DNA of 64,000 bases from M3007 sp046296435 (GTDB taxonomy: Bacteria; Bacteroidota; Bacteroidia; Chitinophagales; Saprospiraceae), in contig JBKBLI010000002.1 of NCBI GenBank assembly GCA_046296435.1, positions 39,961-103,960 of the forward strand, given 5' to 3'. Under the pieces are notes generated by a model. It searched no databases. It was not told where the DNA came from and saw only the letters and a list, made by a program, of their open reading frames with translations. Of this stretch, positions 43,321-52,029 are shown piece by piece; position 1 is the stretch's first letter; each line of letters opens with the position of its first letter. The position numbers and the translations under genes are program-made.

Positions 43321-44526
43321 ATGCGCGCCAATCAGTACGATTACATCATTGCAGGGGCCGGTTTGGCCGGTCTGAGCCTTGCCGCCGGTATGGCGCGGCG
43401 TCCTTTTTTTTCGAAAAAACGCATTCTGCTGCTCGACCGCGACGACAAGACGCGCAACGACCGTACCTGGTGCTTCTGGGCCAAAGACGAGGAGGCGCTG
43501 CCGCCCGTCGCAGCGCGGGAGTGGGCCAAGGGACGGGTGTTGGCGCCCGACCTGGATACCGACATGCGCATGGACGGATACCGCTACCGCATGGTGCGGA
43601 GCGCCGATTTCTACGCCTGGGCCAAAAGCGAGGCGGCCGCCCACCCTCAACTCGATTTTGTACAGACCACCATCCGCAGCATCGAGCCGAACGAAGGGCG
43701 CGTTCTGACAGATGCAGGCGCGTTCGAAGCGGAATGGGTATTCAATAGCGCTTTTGCGCCGGCGGGTCTGCTGCCGCCCGCGGGCGGCGCCTATGCCGGA
43801 TCGCCGTTCAGCGCGGGCGCGAACGTGGGCGAGGGTCGCTATTCGTTTTTTTTGCAGCACTTCAAAGGGCGATTCCTGCGCGTCGGACGCGACGCCTTCG
43901 ATCCGGAGCAAATCACGCTGATGGATTTCAGAATACCGCAGCGCGGCGAAACGCGCTTCGTGTACGTCCTACCCTTCGGCAAGCGAGAGGCGCTCGTTGA
44001 ATTCACCGTTTTTTCGCCCGCGCTGCTGCCGGCTGAGGCGTACGAGGCGGCGCTGAACGACTACCTGCGCAATTGCCTCAAGCTCGACGCGTGGGATATT
44101 TTCGAAGAAGAGTTTGGCGTCATCCCGATGACCGACCTGCCGCTGCGCTCCGAAATCAGGGGGCGCGAGATCGCCATCGGCACGGCGGGAGGCTTCGTCA
44201 AGGCTTCGAGCGGCTACGCCTTCAAACGCACCTGGCGCAAGATCGGCGCCCTGCTCGACGATTGGGAGCGCTCCGGCAGGCCCCGTCCCCGGCTCATGCG
44301 CTCGCCTGCCCGATTTGCTTTTTTTGACAGCGTGTTGTTACAGGTGCTGCGCAACGGGGAGATTGGCGGCGCCGAAGCCTTTGCGGCCTTGTACCGCAAG
44401 CTGCCGGCCTCGCTCGTGCTCCGCTTTTTAGACGAAGATAGCTCATGGACCGATAACCTGCGCGTGATGGCGGCGGCGCCCCGAGGCCCCTTCCTCAAAG
44501 CCGCTTTTCAAAAAATACTGCGCTGA
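43321..44526 (+). CDS. crtY: Lycopene beta-cyclase (CrtY/CrtL type)
   Basis: 401 residues. The FAD-binding motif is DYIIAGAGLAGLSLAAGMA, followed by the family motif DDKTRNDRTWCFWAKDE. GRFLRVGRDAFDPEQITLMDFR and ETRFVYVLPFGKREALVEFT include the acidic region needed for cyclisation, and GVIPMTDLPLRSEIRGREIAIGTAGGFVKASSGYAFKRTW is typical of CrtY. It converts lycopene to beta-carotene at the membrane. No other carotenoid genes are nearby. The frame opens at 43222, but conservation begins at the ATG at 43321. The RPFFSKKRILLLD stretch overlaps a T8-CG-A6 element. Confidence 0.9.
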   Translation: MRANQYDYIIAGAGLAGLSLAAGMARRPFFSKKRILLLDRDDKTRNDRTWCFWAKDEEALPPVAAREWAKGRVLAPDLDTDMRMDGYRYRMVRSADFYAWAKSEAAAHPQLDFVQTTIRSIEPNEGRVLTDAGAFEAEWVFNSAFAPAGLLPPAGGAYAGSPFSAGANVGEGRYSFFLQHFKGRFLRVGRDAFDPEQITLMDFRIPQRGETRFVYVLPFGKREALVEFTVFSPALLPAEAYEAALNDYLRNCLKLDAWDIFEEEFGVIPMTDLPLRSEIRGREIAIGTAGGFVKASSGYAFKRTWRKIGALLDDWERSGRPRPRLMRSPARFAFFDSVLLQVLRNGEIGGAEAFAALYRKLPASLVLRFLDEDSSWTDNLRVMAAAPRGPFLKAAFQKILR

Positions 44527-44530
44527 CGAC

Positions 44531-45181
44531 ATGAAACACGCTTTACTTCCACTCCCGCCCGCGCTCCCACCCTGCCCCCGCATTGGCGTCACGGGCGGTA
44601 TTGGCAGCGGCAAAAGCTTGGTATGCCGCATGCTGTCCGCTCTGTCCGGCGCGCCCGTTTACGACGCTGACACGCGCGCCAAGGCCCTTATCGAAAGCGA
44701 CGCCGGAGTGCGTAGGGCTGTCGCAGCCCTGTTGGGAGACGAGGCCTACGGACCTGACGGCGCGTACCAACGGGCCTATGTGGCCGAAAGGGTTTTTGGC
44801 AATCCGGCCCTCCTGCAGGCGCTCAACGCCATCGTGCACCCAGCAGTGGAGGCCGACAGCCGACAATGGCACGAAGCGCAATGTGCAGCCGGAGCGCCTT
44901 ACACGCTCAAGGAGGCCGCCCTGCTGGTCGAAAGCGGCGCCTGGAGGTATCTCGATTTGCTGATCGTCGTGACGGCGCCCGAAGACCTGCGCCTCGACAG
45001 AACCATACAACGCGACCAGACCAACGCCGAAGCCGTGCGCATGCGCATGCGACGCCAATGGCCCGAGGACGAACTGCTGCGACACGCGCACATCCAGATC
45101 GCCAACGACGGCAAGCGCCTGCTTGGCCCTCAGATCTGGGCCGCCCATCGCGCCATTGTAGGGATCCGGGCAAGGGCGTGA
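44531..45181 (+). CDS. coaE: Dephospho-CoA kinase
   Basis: 216 residues. The P-loop is GVTGGIGSGKSLVCRML (residues 19-35), followed by the conserved VYDADTRAK, IVHPAVEADSRQW and, in the lid, TIQRDQTNAEAVRMRMRRQWPEDELLRHAHIQIANDG. It catalyses the last step of coenzyme A synthesis, ATP-dependent phosphorylation of the ribose 3'-hydroxyl. It starts 4 bases after the crtY stop and is therefore co-transcribed with it. The N-terminal 16 residues are a proline-rich extension. Confidence 0.92.
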   Translation: MKHALLPLPPALPPCPRIGVTGGIGSGKSLVCRMLSALSGAPVYDADTRAKALIESDAGVRRAVAALLGDEAYGPDGAYQRAYVAERVFGNPALLQALNAIVHPAVEADSRQWHEAQCAAGAPYTLKEAALLVESGAWRYLDLLIVVTAPEDLRLDRTIQRDQTNAEAVRMRMRRQWPEDELLRHAHIQIANDGKRLLGPQIWAAHRAIVGIRARA

Positions 45182-45274
45182 GTCCGCCAAAGGATGTGAG
45201 GCGCGGAGACCTTGCGCGCCTCTCGCCCGATACCCGCGCCTTGCGCCTCGCCTCCGCCGCGTCGTTGCGCCAAA

Positions 45275-45315
45275 CAAAAAACGTCGCTCCCAAGCAGGGA
45301 AGCGACGCTTTTTAT
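45275..45315. terminator. Bidirectional terminator between coaE and the DUF1573 gene
   Basis: A6-CGTCGCTCCC at 45276-45291 pairs with GGGAAGCGACG followed by T5 (45297-45313), with one bulged A and a 5-base loop. It lies between convergent gene ends. Confidence 0.8.
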
Positions 45316-45344
45316 TTGTCAAACCTTTATTGTGTTGGCCGGAA

Positions 45345-45776
45345 TTATTGCTTCAGGCCGGAATTGCTCGGCGGAACGGCTTCTTGAGAGCCTGTGTCGT
45401 TGACCTTGCCTTTGATGGTCAGCGTACGCGAATCGTTGCCGGTCTCGTTGGTCGTGATGGTCACCGTTTTGTTGAAAGCGCCAACGCGCTGGGTATCGTA
45501 GCGGACTTCGATCACGCTGCTTTCGCCGGGCATAATAGGCTCTTTAGAGTAATTGGGCACCGTGCAACCGCAGGAGCCTTTGGCGCTCTTGATGATGAGC
45601 GGCTCGTTACCGGTGTTGGTGAATTTGAATTTGCGGAGCGGTTCAGCGCCTTTGTCAATCGTACCATAGTCGATGGTCGTCGTTTCAAAGGTCATAACAG
45701 GTCCGTTTTGGCTTTGCGCAGCAGCAAAGAAGGCGCCGAAAAGAACGAAAGCGAATACAGAAAGCAACTGCTTCAT
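45345..45776 (-). CDS. DUF1573 domain protein, exported
   Basis: 143 residues. Signal peptide KQLLSVFAFVLFGAFFAAAQ. One DUF1573 domain (immunoglobulin/MSP-like) with FETTTIDYGTIDKGAEPLRKFKFTNTGNEPLII, the SCGCT motif and EVRYDTQRVGAFNKTVTITTN. The family is very common in Bacteroidota as periplasmic or surface protein; function unknown. It has its own -7 box and a terminator. The frame runs to 45923, but the signal peptide fixes the start at 45776. Confidence 0.88.
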   Translation of the reverse strand: MKQLLSVFAFVLFGAFFAAAQSQNGPVMTFETTTIDYGTIDKGAEPLRKFKFTNTGNEPLIIKSAKGSCGCTVPNYSKEPIMPGESSVIEVRYDTQRVGAFNKTVTITTNETGNDSRTLTIKGKVNDTGSQEAVPPSNSGLKQ

Positions 45777-45829
45777 GGATGTGATGTTTTTTGATGACAG
45801 ATAATGTAAATTGCTCTTTGAATGATGCT

Positions 45830-45838
45830 GCAAAGGTA
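45830..45838 (-). promoter_or_regulatory. -7 box (TACCTTTGC) for the DUF1573 gene
   Basis: Minus-strand exact TAnnTTTGC match 54 bases upstream of the ATG at 45776. Confidence 0.6.
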
Positions 45839-45893
45839 TAGGGGTTTCTGCCGACGCGCCAAGCATCCCGCTGTTAATGTTGTTCAAACAAAG

Positions 45894-45907
45894 TGAAAAT
45901 ATTTTCA
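45894..45907. promoter_or_regulatory. Perfect palindrome TGAAAATATTTTCA, possible operator
   Basis: Lies between the two divergent -7 boxes (56 and 59 bases away), in an AT-rich stretch where a regulator of both genes could bind. Confidence 0.45.
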
Positions 45908-45965
45908 ACATATTGAAAAACAACGATTTACAAATATATTAAAAGTTTACCATGACCAAAGATCC

Positions 45966-45974
45966 TAATTTTGC
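45966..45974 (+). promoter_or_regulatory. -7 box (TAATTTTGC) for the ABC exporter
   Basis: Exact TAnnTTTGC match 145 bases before the ATG at 46119. Confidence 0.6.
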
Positions 45975-46118
45975 AGATGCGCCTGTTGCGCAAACGAAAT
46001 CGATATCCGGCACAGAGGCTGCGATTTTGACCCGCGCCCGCGCGCTCAAACGTTTTTTTTAACAAGCGAATGCAATCCAACGCAACAAAGGCGGGTCGGA
46101 TGCGGTTGATAGAAGCGC

Positions 46119-47900
46119 ATGGATAAAACGGAACAAAGAAAAAAACGAGCAGGGCTACTCGTCCGGGTCATTGCCTTGGCGAAGCCCTACAAACGCGTGT
46201 TGGTCGCATGTCTTGCGCTTACCCTGGTGCTGGCCGCGATGGCCGTTCTGCGTCCGAAGCTCTTGCAGAATATGGTGGACAACTATGTGACCAACGGCGA
46301 CGTAGGCGGTATGACCGTTATGGCCGCCGTGATATTCGGCATTTTGCTGATGGAAGCGATCCTGCGGTATTTTTTTCTGTATCACGCCGACTGGATCGGG
46401 CAATCGGTCATTCGGGACTTGCGAACCCGCGTTTTTGACCATATCATTCGGCTGCGGCTGCGTTATTTCGATCAGACGCCCATCGGCCAAAGCACTACCC
46501 GCACCATCAACGATATTGAGGCGATCAACACCGTATTCACGGAGGGCAGCGTGACCATTTTGGCCGATCTGCTGACCTTAGCGGCCGTATTGATTGTCAT
46601 GTTTGTCACTTCCTGGAAGTTGACGCTGGTGGTGATCAGCGTATTTCCGCTGTTGATCTGGAGCAGTTACCAGTTTAAGGAGGCCGTGCGCAAGAGCTAT
46701 GAGGCGGTGCGCAACCAGGTGGCGGCGATGAATTCATTCCTACAGGAGCATATCAGCGGTATGCGCATTGTGCAGATTTTCAACGCCGAGGCGCGCGAGG
46801 CCGAAAAGTTTCGCCGCATCAATCGCGATTACACTGCCGCCAACCTCAAGGCGGTATTGGCGTACGCCATATTTTTCCCGGCGGTGGACATCATGTCGGC
46901 CATGTCGCTGGGGCTGATGGTATGGTATGGAGCGCGGGGCGTGCTGACCGATGAAGTGACCTTGGGGGTCTTGGTTGTCTTTCCGTTGTACATATCTATG
47001 CTGTATCGCCCCATTCGCATGTTGGCCGATCGCTTCAATACCCTGCAAATGGGCTTGATCGCCGCCGAAAGGGTTTTCAAACTTTTAGAAACAGAAACGC
47101 CGCCGCGTCAGAGCGGCGATTTTGCGCCCGATCGCTTAATCGGCGAAGTGCGTTTTGACGATGTGACTTTTTCGTACGCCGACCAAATAGAGGATGCCGT
47201 ACTGCGCAATGTCAGCTTCAGCATAGCGCCCGGACAGACTTTAGCCATCGTAGGAAGCACCGGCAGCGGCAAAAGCACCATCATTGGCTTGATCAATCGC
47301 CTGTACGATATCCAACAAGGGAGCATACAGATCGACAGCCGCGACATCCGCGAATACCAACTCTCCGCGCTGCGCCGACGCATCGCCGTAGTGCTTCAGG
47401 ATGTATTCCTTTTTTCGGGCAGCGTGTTGGACAATATCACCTTGCGCAACGAATCCATCAGCCGCGAGCGGGCCATCGAGGCGGCGCGCATGGTCGGGGC
47501 GCACGACTTTATTATGCGCTTGCCAGGCCAATACGATTTTCAGGTGATGGAGCGAGGAGCAACCCTGTCCATGGGCCAACGCCAATTGATCAGTTTTGCA
47601 CGAGCGCTCGCTTTTGACCCCGATATCCTGATCCTCGACGAGGCCACCTCATCCATAGACCCGGAATCGGAAGCCCTGATCCAACACGCCATCGAAACGC
47701 TCATCGATCGCCGTACCAGCATCATAGTGGCGCATCGCCTGAGCACCATACGCCACGCCAATTATATATTGGTACTGGAAAAAGGCCGCGTAGTCGAGTA
47801 CGGCAGCCACGAGCAACTGCTCGCCTCGCCCATCGGCAAATACCGCGAACTGTACGAAAAACAATTTGCCGCCGCCGCGCATGAGGCCGCCGACGCCTGA
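46119..47900 (+). CDS. ABC exporter half-transporter (MdlB/MsbA-like)
   Basis: 593 residues with the full TMD-NBD layout: six hydrophobic helices in residues 1-320, including the coupling region LRYFDQTPIGQSTTRTINDIEAIN, then an ATPase with Walker A GSTGSGKST, Q-loop VVLQDVFLF, signature LSMGQRQ, Walker B ILILDEATSSIDPESE and H-loop IIVAHRLSTI. All catalytic residues are intact. It acts as a homo- or heterodimer exporting lipids or hydrophobic molecules; substrate unknown. It stands alone, with its own promoter. Confidence 0.92.
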   Translation: MDKTEQRKKRAGLLVRVIALAKPYKRVLVACLALTLVLAAMAVLRPKLLQNMVDNYVTNGDVGGMTVMAAVIFGILLMEAILRYFFLYHADWIGQSVIRDLRTRVFDHIIRLRLRYFDQTPIGQSTTRTINDIEAINTVFTEGSVTILADLLTLAAVLIVMFVTSWKLTLVVISVFPLLIWSSYQFKEAVRKSYEAVRNQVAAMNSFLQEHISGMRIVQIFNAEAREAEKFRRINRDYTAANLKAVLAYAIFFPAVDIMSAMSLGLMVWYGARGVLTDEVTLGVLVVFPLYISMLYRPIRMLADRFNTLQMGLIAAERVFKLLETETPPRQSGDFAPDRLIGEVRFDDVTFSYADQIEDAVLRNVSFSIAPGQTLAIVGSTGSGKSTIIGLINRLYDIQQGSIQIDSRDIREYQLSALRRRIAVVLQDVFLFSGSVLDNITLRNESISRERAIEAARMVGAHDFIMRLPGQYDFQVMERGATLSMGQRQLISFARALAFDPDILILDEATSSIDPESEALIQHAIETLIDRRTSIIVAHRLSTIRHANYILVLEKGRVVEYGSHEQLLASPIGKYRELYEKQFAAAAHEAADA

Positions 47901-47981
47901 AGCGCAGGTTCTGGCAGGCTACGAGCATGACCATCGGCGTCGTAAACGGCAATTGCAACGCCCCCAAAAAGCGCGCTTGGC

Positions 47982-47996
47982 TTTTTTTTGAAAAAA
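47982..47996. repeat. T8-G-A6 element upstream of the fadN promoter
   Basis: Intergenic copy of the T/A family, 26 bases before the -7 box of the beta-oxidation operon. Confidence 0.6.
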
Positions 47997-48022
47997 CGGC
48001 CACCCATTCAGCGAAAATTCGC

Positions 48023-48031
48023 TAACTTTGC
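48023..48031 (+). promoter_or_regulatory. -7 box (TAACTTTGC) for the beta-oxidation operon
   Basis: Exact TAnnTTTGC match 29 bases before the ATG at 48060. Confidence 0.65.
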
Positions 48032-48059
48032 AGCAAGTTTAATTTTAGAACATATAGAC

Positions 48060-50435
48060 ATGCACAGAAAAATAAAAAAAGTTGCCGTACTCGGCTCCGG
48101 CTTGATGGGGGCCGGCATTTCGGCCCATTTGGTCGGCTGCGGATTCGACGTGCTCATGCTCGATATCCCATCGCCCGACCCCAAAGCGCCGCGCGATGCC
48201 ATGGCGCGCCAAGCCTTACAAAACGCGCTCAAAGCCAAGCCGGCGGCTTTTTACGAGCCCACGCTGGCCTCTCGCATTCAGACGGGTTGCTTCGACGACG
48301 ATTTTCCGAAGATCAAGGATTACGACTGGATCATTGAGGTCGTGGTCGAGCGCTTGGATATCAAAAAGCAGATATTCGAAAAAGTGGACCAATACCGCGC
48401 CAAAGGCGCTTTGGTCAGTTCGAATACATCGGGTATTCCAATCGGGCTGATGACCGAGGGGCGCAGCGAGGATTTCAAACGCCACTTCCTGGGCACGCAC
48501 TTTTTCAATCCGGCGCGGTATATGCGCCTGCTCGAAATCATCCCCACTAGCGATACAGACCCGGAAGTAGTTCGGTTTTTCTTGGAATTTGGCGACCTCA
48601 TGCTTGGCAAGCAGACGGTGCTATGCAAAGACACCCCGGCCTTCATCGCCAATCGCGTGGGCGTGTACGCCATGGCCCGCATATTTCAACTGACGCACGA
48701 ACTCGGACTGGGCATCGATACCGCAGACGCTTTGACCGGCCCGGCGATCGGACGCCCCAAGACGGGTACATTCCGGCTGGCCGATCTGGTTGGCATGGAT
48801 ACGGCCATGCACGTGATCAACGGCCTGCGTCAAAACTGCCCCAACGACGAGCAGATTCACGCTTTCAAGGCGCCTAAATTCTTAGAGTTTCTGATCGAGA
48901 ACAAGTTTTTCGGCAACAAATCGGGCAAGGGCTTCTACCAAAAAACAGGCGAGAAAGACGAAAAAGGGCGCCCCCTCATCCTGGCCCTCAACCTCGAAAC
49001 CCTCGAATACGCGCCGTCGGCTAAAGAAAAACTCCCCATACTCGACACGCTTAAACAGATCGAGGAACTGCCGCGCCGCATCAAAGCCATCTTCAAGGGA
49101 CAAGACAAGGGCGCCGAGATGCTTCAGCGGTCTTTCCTCGGGCTATTCGCTTACGCCAGCAACCGCATACCAGAGATCAGCGACACAGTCTATGCCATCG
49201 ACGACGCCCTCCGCGCCGGATTCGCCTGGGATGTAGGACCCTTCCAATACTGGGACATGCTCGGCGTAGCAGAAGGCGTCCGACTCGCCGAGGCGCAAGG
49301 CGAGCGCATCGCACCCTGGGTGAGCGAAATGCTCGCGGCAGGCCACACGACTTTTTACAAATACGAAAACGGCGCCCGGCTTTGCTACCATCCGGCAAGC
49401 CGCGCCTACGAACCGCTGCCCGGCGGCGAGGCGTTTGTCATCTTAGACAGCTACCGCGACCGCAAGCCCGTTTACGCCAACCCCGAATGCACGCTGCACG
49501 ACATTGGCGACGGCGTACTCTGCCTGGAGTTCCACTCTAAGATGAACGCCATTGGCGAGGGCATCCTGAGAGGTATCAACGACAGCATACGCATAGCCGA
49601 AGAGGAGGGCTGGAATGGCATCGTAATCGGCAACAACGCCCCCAACTTCACGGTGGGCGCCAACCTGATGATGATCGCCATGATGGCCTATCAGCAGGAC
49701 TGGGACGAACTCGGCATGGCCGTCCATCTTTTCCAACAGACCTCTATGCGCCTGCGCTATTCGGCCATCCCGGTGGTCATCGCGACCCAAGGCTATGTGT
49801 TTGGCGGCGGATGCGAATTTTCAATGCACGCCGACTCGGTGGTTGCCGCCGCCGAAAGCTACATCGGATTGGTGGAAGTGGGCGTGGGCCTGATCCCGGG
49901 TGGCGCCGGCACCAAAGAATTCGCGCTACGCCTTTCGGACGACATATCGCGCGAGGGCGACGTGCAGATCCCCAGCCTGATTGAGCGCTTCAAAACCATC
50001 GCGACGGCGCAAGTAGCCACATCGGCGCGCGAGGCCTTCCGATACGGCTATCTGACCCCCAAAAAGGACCTCATATCCCTCAATACGGCGCGCAACATCA
50101 GCCGCGCCAAGCGCCGCGTGCTCGAACTGGCGCCCGGATATGTGCAAGCGACGCCCCGACGCGATATCACCGTGCTCGGTCGAACCGGGCTGGGCGCGCT
50201 GCACATCGCCGCGCACTCACTCTATCTGGGACGCTACGCCACCGAACACGACATTGTTATTGCCCAAAAAATCGCTTACGTACTCTGCGGGGGCGATCTG
50301 AGCGCGCCGCAACAGGTATCCGAGCAATACCTGCTCGACCTGGAGCGCGAGGCCTTCCTCAGCCTCTGCGGCGAACAAAAAACCCTTGCGCGCATCCAAC
50401 ATATGCTCGAAACCGGAAAACCGCTGCGCAACTAA
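48060..50435 (+). CDS. fadN: 3-hydroxyacyl-CoA dehydrogenase/enoyl-CoA hydratase (FadN type)
   Basis: 791 residues, domain order dehydrogenase first, hydratase last, as in Bacillus FadN and opposite to E. coli FadB. The N-terminal Rossmann motif is AVLGSGLMGAGISAHL, followed by SSNTSGIPIG, THFFNPARYMRLLEIIP (catalytic His) and GVYAMARIFQLTHELG. The C-terminal crotonase part has LEFHSKMNAIGEGILRGI and the oxyanion region GYVFGGGCEFSMHADSVVAA with VGVGLIPGGAGTKEF. Together with the thiolase it carries out steps 2-4 of fatty acid beta-oxidation. The start is set by the promoter box and the Rossmann start. Confidence 0.93.
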   Translation: MHRKIKKVAVLGSGLMGAGISAHLVGCGFDVLMLDIPSPDPKAPRDAMARQALQNALKAKPAAFYEPTLASRIQTGCFDDDFPKIKDYDWIIEVVVERLDIKKQIFEKVDQYRAKGALVSSNTSGIPIGLMTEGRSEDFKRHFLGTHFFNPARYMRLLEIIPTSDTDPEVVRFFLEFGDLMLGKQTVLCKDTPAFIANRVGVYAMARIFQLTHELGLGIDTADALTGPAIGRPKTGTFRLADLVGMDTAMHVINGLRQNCPNDEQIHAFKAPKFLEFLIENKFFGNKSGKGFYQKTGEKDEKGRPLILALNLETLEYAPSAKEKLPILDTLKQIEELPRRIKAIFKGQDKGAEMLQRSFLGLFAYASNRIPEISDTVYAIDDALRAGFAWDVGPFQYWDMLGVAEGVRLAEAQGERIAPWVSEMLAAGHTTFYKYENGARLCYHPASRAYEPLPGGEAFVILDSYRDRKPVYANPECTLHDIGDGVLCLEFHSKMNAIGEGILRGINDSIRIAEEEGWNGIVIGNNAPNFTVGANLMMIAMMAYQQDWDELGMAVHLFQQTSMRLRYSAIPVVIATQGYVFGGGCEFSMHADSVVAAAESYIGLVEVGVGLIPGGAGTKEFALRLSDDISREGDVQIPSLIERFKTIATAQVATSAREAFRYGYLTPKKDLISLNTARNISRAKRRVLELAPGYVQATPRRDITVLGRTGLGALHIAAHSLYLGRYATEHDIVIAQKIAYVLCGGDLSAPQQVSEQYLLDLEREAFLSLCGEQKTLARIQHMLETGKPLRN

Positions 50436-50520
50436 GATCGCGACAAAGAGCGCAGGGAGCGGGCTTGTCCACTCCGCCCAATGCGCTTCAAACTACACCA
50501 CCATACAAACATAAAACACC

Positions 50521-51696
50521 ATGCAAGAAGCATATATCATAGCCGGATACCGCACCGCAGTGGGCAAAGCCGGCAAAGGCGGATTCAAAACCGTACGGCC
50601 CGACGACCTGGGCATCGCCGTCATTCAACGCCTGATGGCCGACTTCCCGCAACTCGAACCCGCGCGCGTGGACGACGTGATCGTCGGCTGCGCCAACCCC
50701 GAAGGCGAGCAGGGCCTCCAGATCGGACGCCTCATTGCCGTGCGCGCCTTGGGTATAGACGCGCCGGGCATGACCGTCAACCGCTACTGCGCCTCGGGCC
50801 TCGAGACCATCAGCATCGCCGTAGCTAAAATACGCGCCGGTATGGGGCACTGCTTCATCGCCGGAGGGATCGAGAGCATGAGCATGATCCCCATGACGGG
50901 CTACAAACTCGCGCCCAACTATAATATCGCTACCCAAACGCCCGACTACCTCGTGGGCATGGGCCTGACCGCCGAAGCCGTCGCCCAAAAGTACGGCATC
51001 ACCCGAGAAGCAAGCGACGCCTTTGCCCTGCGCAGCCACCAGCGCGCGGCAGCCGCCATCGACCAGGGCCTCTTCAAAGACGAGATTGTGCCCGTAACGG
51101 TCAAAGAGATCTTTGTCGAAAATGACCGCCGCCGCGAGCGCGAATTTACGGTGGATACCGACGAGGGCGTGCGCCGCGACACCAGCATAGAAGGTCTTGC
51201 AAAACTCCGTCCCGTCTTCGCTCAGGGCGGAATCGTCACTGCGGGCAACTCCTCCCAGACCTCCGACGGCGCCGCATTCGTGCTCGTGGTAAGCGAAAGC
51301 CTCCTTCGCGAACTCGACGCCAAACCCGTGGCCCGCCTCGCAGCCTGCGCCGTAGCAGGCGTCGAACCGCTCTACATGGGTATCGGCCCCATCAAGGCTA
51401 TCCCCAAAGCGCTCGCACAAGCCGGCCTGAAACTCCAGGACATCGAACAGGTCGAACTCAACGAAGCCTTTGCCGCCCAATCGCTCGCCGTGGTCCAAGA
51501 AGCGGGCATCGACCCCGAGCGGCTCAACGTCAACGGCGGAGCCATCGCCATGGGCCATCCGTTGGGCTGCTCAGGCGCCAAACTCAGCGTCCAACTCCTC
51601 AACGAAATGCGACGCCGCAACCAGCGCTACGGCATGGTCACCGCCTGCGTAGGCGGCGGACAGGGTATCGCCGGCATCTGGGAGCGTCTGAACTAA
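50521..51696 (+). CDS. fadA: Acetyl-CoA acyltransferase (thiolase)
   Basis: 391 residues, exactly the usual thiolase size. The nucleophile Cys is in VNRYCASGLETIS, followed by GGIESMSMIPMTG, the NEAFAAQ motif and the C-terminal NVNGGAIAMGHPLGCSGA and CVGGGQGIAGIWE (second Cys). It cleaves 3-ketoacyl-CoA with CoA. It lies 85 bases downstream of fadN on the same strand, an operon seen in many bacteria. Acyl-CoA dehydrogenase is not in the window. Confidence 0.94.
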   Translation: MQEAYIIAGYRTAVGKAGKGGFKTVRPDDLGIAVIQRLMADFPQLEPARVDDVIVGCANPEGEQGLQIGRLIAVRALGIDAPGMTVNRYCASGLETISIAVAKIRAGMGHCFIAGGIESMSMIPMTGYKLAPNYNIATQTPDYLVGMGLTAEAVAQKYGITREASDAFALRSHQRAAAAIDQGLFKDEIVPVTVKEIFVENDRRREREFTVDTDEGVRRDTSIEGLAKLRPVFAQGGIVTAGNSSQTSDGAAFVLVVSESLLRELDAKPVARLAACAVAGVEPLYMGIGPIKAIPKALAQAGLKLQDIEQVELNEAFAAQSLAVVQEAGIDPERLNVNGGAIAMGHPLGCSGAKLSVQLLNEMRRRNQRYGMVTACVGGGQGIAGIWERLN

Positions 51697-51719
51697 ACGC
51701 CGTCGGCCTGGCCCCATGG

Positions 51720-51759
51720 GCCGCAGCCCCGCCAAAACAAACAAGCAAGGGGCTGCGGC
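51720..51759. terminator. GC-rich hairpin after fadA
   Basis: GCCGCAGCCCC at 51720-51730 pairs perfectly with GGGGCTGCGGC at 51749-51759; loop 18 bases. No U-tract follows, so termination is uncertain. Confidence 0.4.
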
Positions 51760-51990
51760 TCTACACAGCCCAACAAAGCAACCGCTATGCGATCGGCCCA
51801 TCTCAGCCCGCCCGCCCAGACCATTGACAAATCCGCGCTGCGGCTCACCCGGCGACAAGACGCCCATGTAGTTGAGCGAACGCAAGCCGCCGCCCTCCCC
51901 GCCCCAGATTTCCCCGGCAGTATATCAAAACAATGGGCCTCAACTGACCCCCTCAGCACAATAATACAAGCCTGTTTGGCCGCGCCAATC

Positions 51991-51999
51991 TATCTTTGC
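51991..51999 (+). promoter_or_regulatory. -7 box (TATCTTTGC) for ettA
   Basis: Exact TAnnTTTGC match 31 bases before the ATG at 52030. Confidence 0.65.
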
Positions 52000-52029
52000 G
52001 GCCTACATCTGATAAGCGCTCAAGCACAC

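Larger units (their letters stand above)
45777..46118. other. Divergent intergenic region with operator-like palindrome
   Basis: 342 bases. It contains the DUF1573 -7 box (45830-45838, minus), a perfect 14-base palindrome TGAAAATATTTTCA (45894-45907) and the ABC exporter -7 box (45966-45974, plus). The leader of about 140 bases before 46119 holds no recognised riboswitch. Confidence 0.6.
51697..52029. other. Intergenic region with a hairpin and the ettA promoter
   Basis: 333 bases. An 11-bp perfect hairpin occurs at 51720-51759 just after fadA and a TATCTTTGC box at 51991-51999. The open frame crossing this region from 51787 is rejected because it spans the promoter and is unconserved. Confidence 0.6.

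Noticed and set aside
50488..51558. 356-codon open frame opposite the thiolase
   Set aside because: Shadow of fadA on the other strand, without conserved motifs. The same applies to 25945-26955 (opposite DUF2851), 40318-41220 (opposite the M16 peptidase) and 54060-55163 (opposite tolC).
51787..52029. N-terminal extension of ettA by 81 codons
   Set aside because: The -7 box at 51991-51999 lies inside it, and EttA starts at the ATG at 52030.
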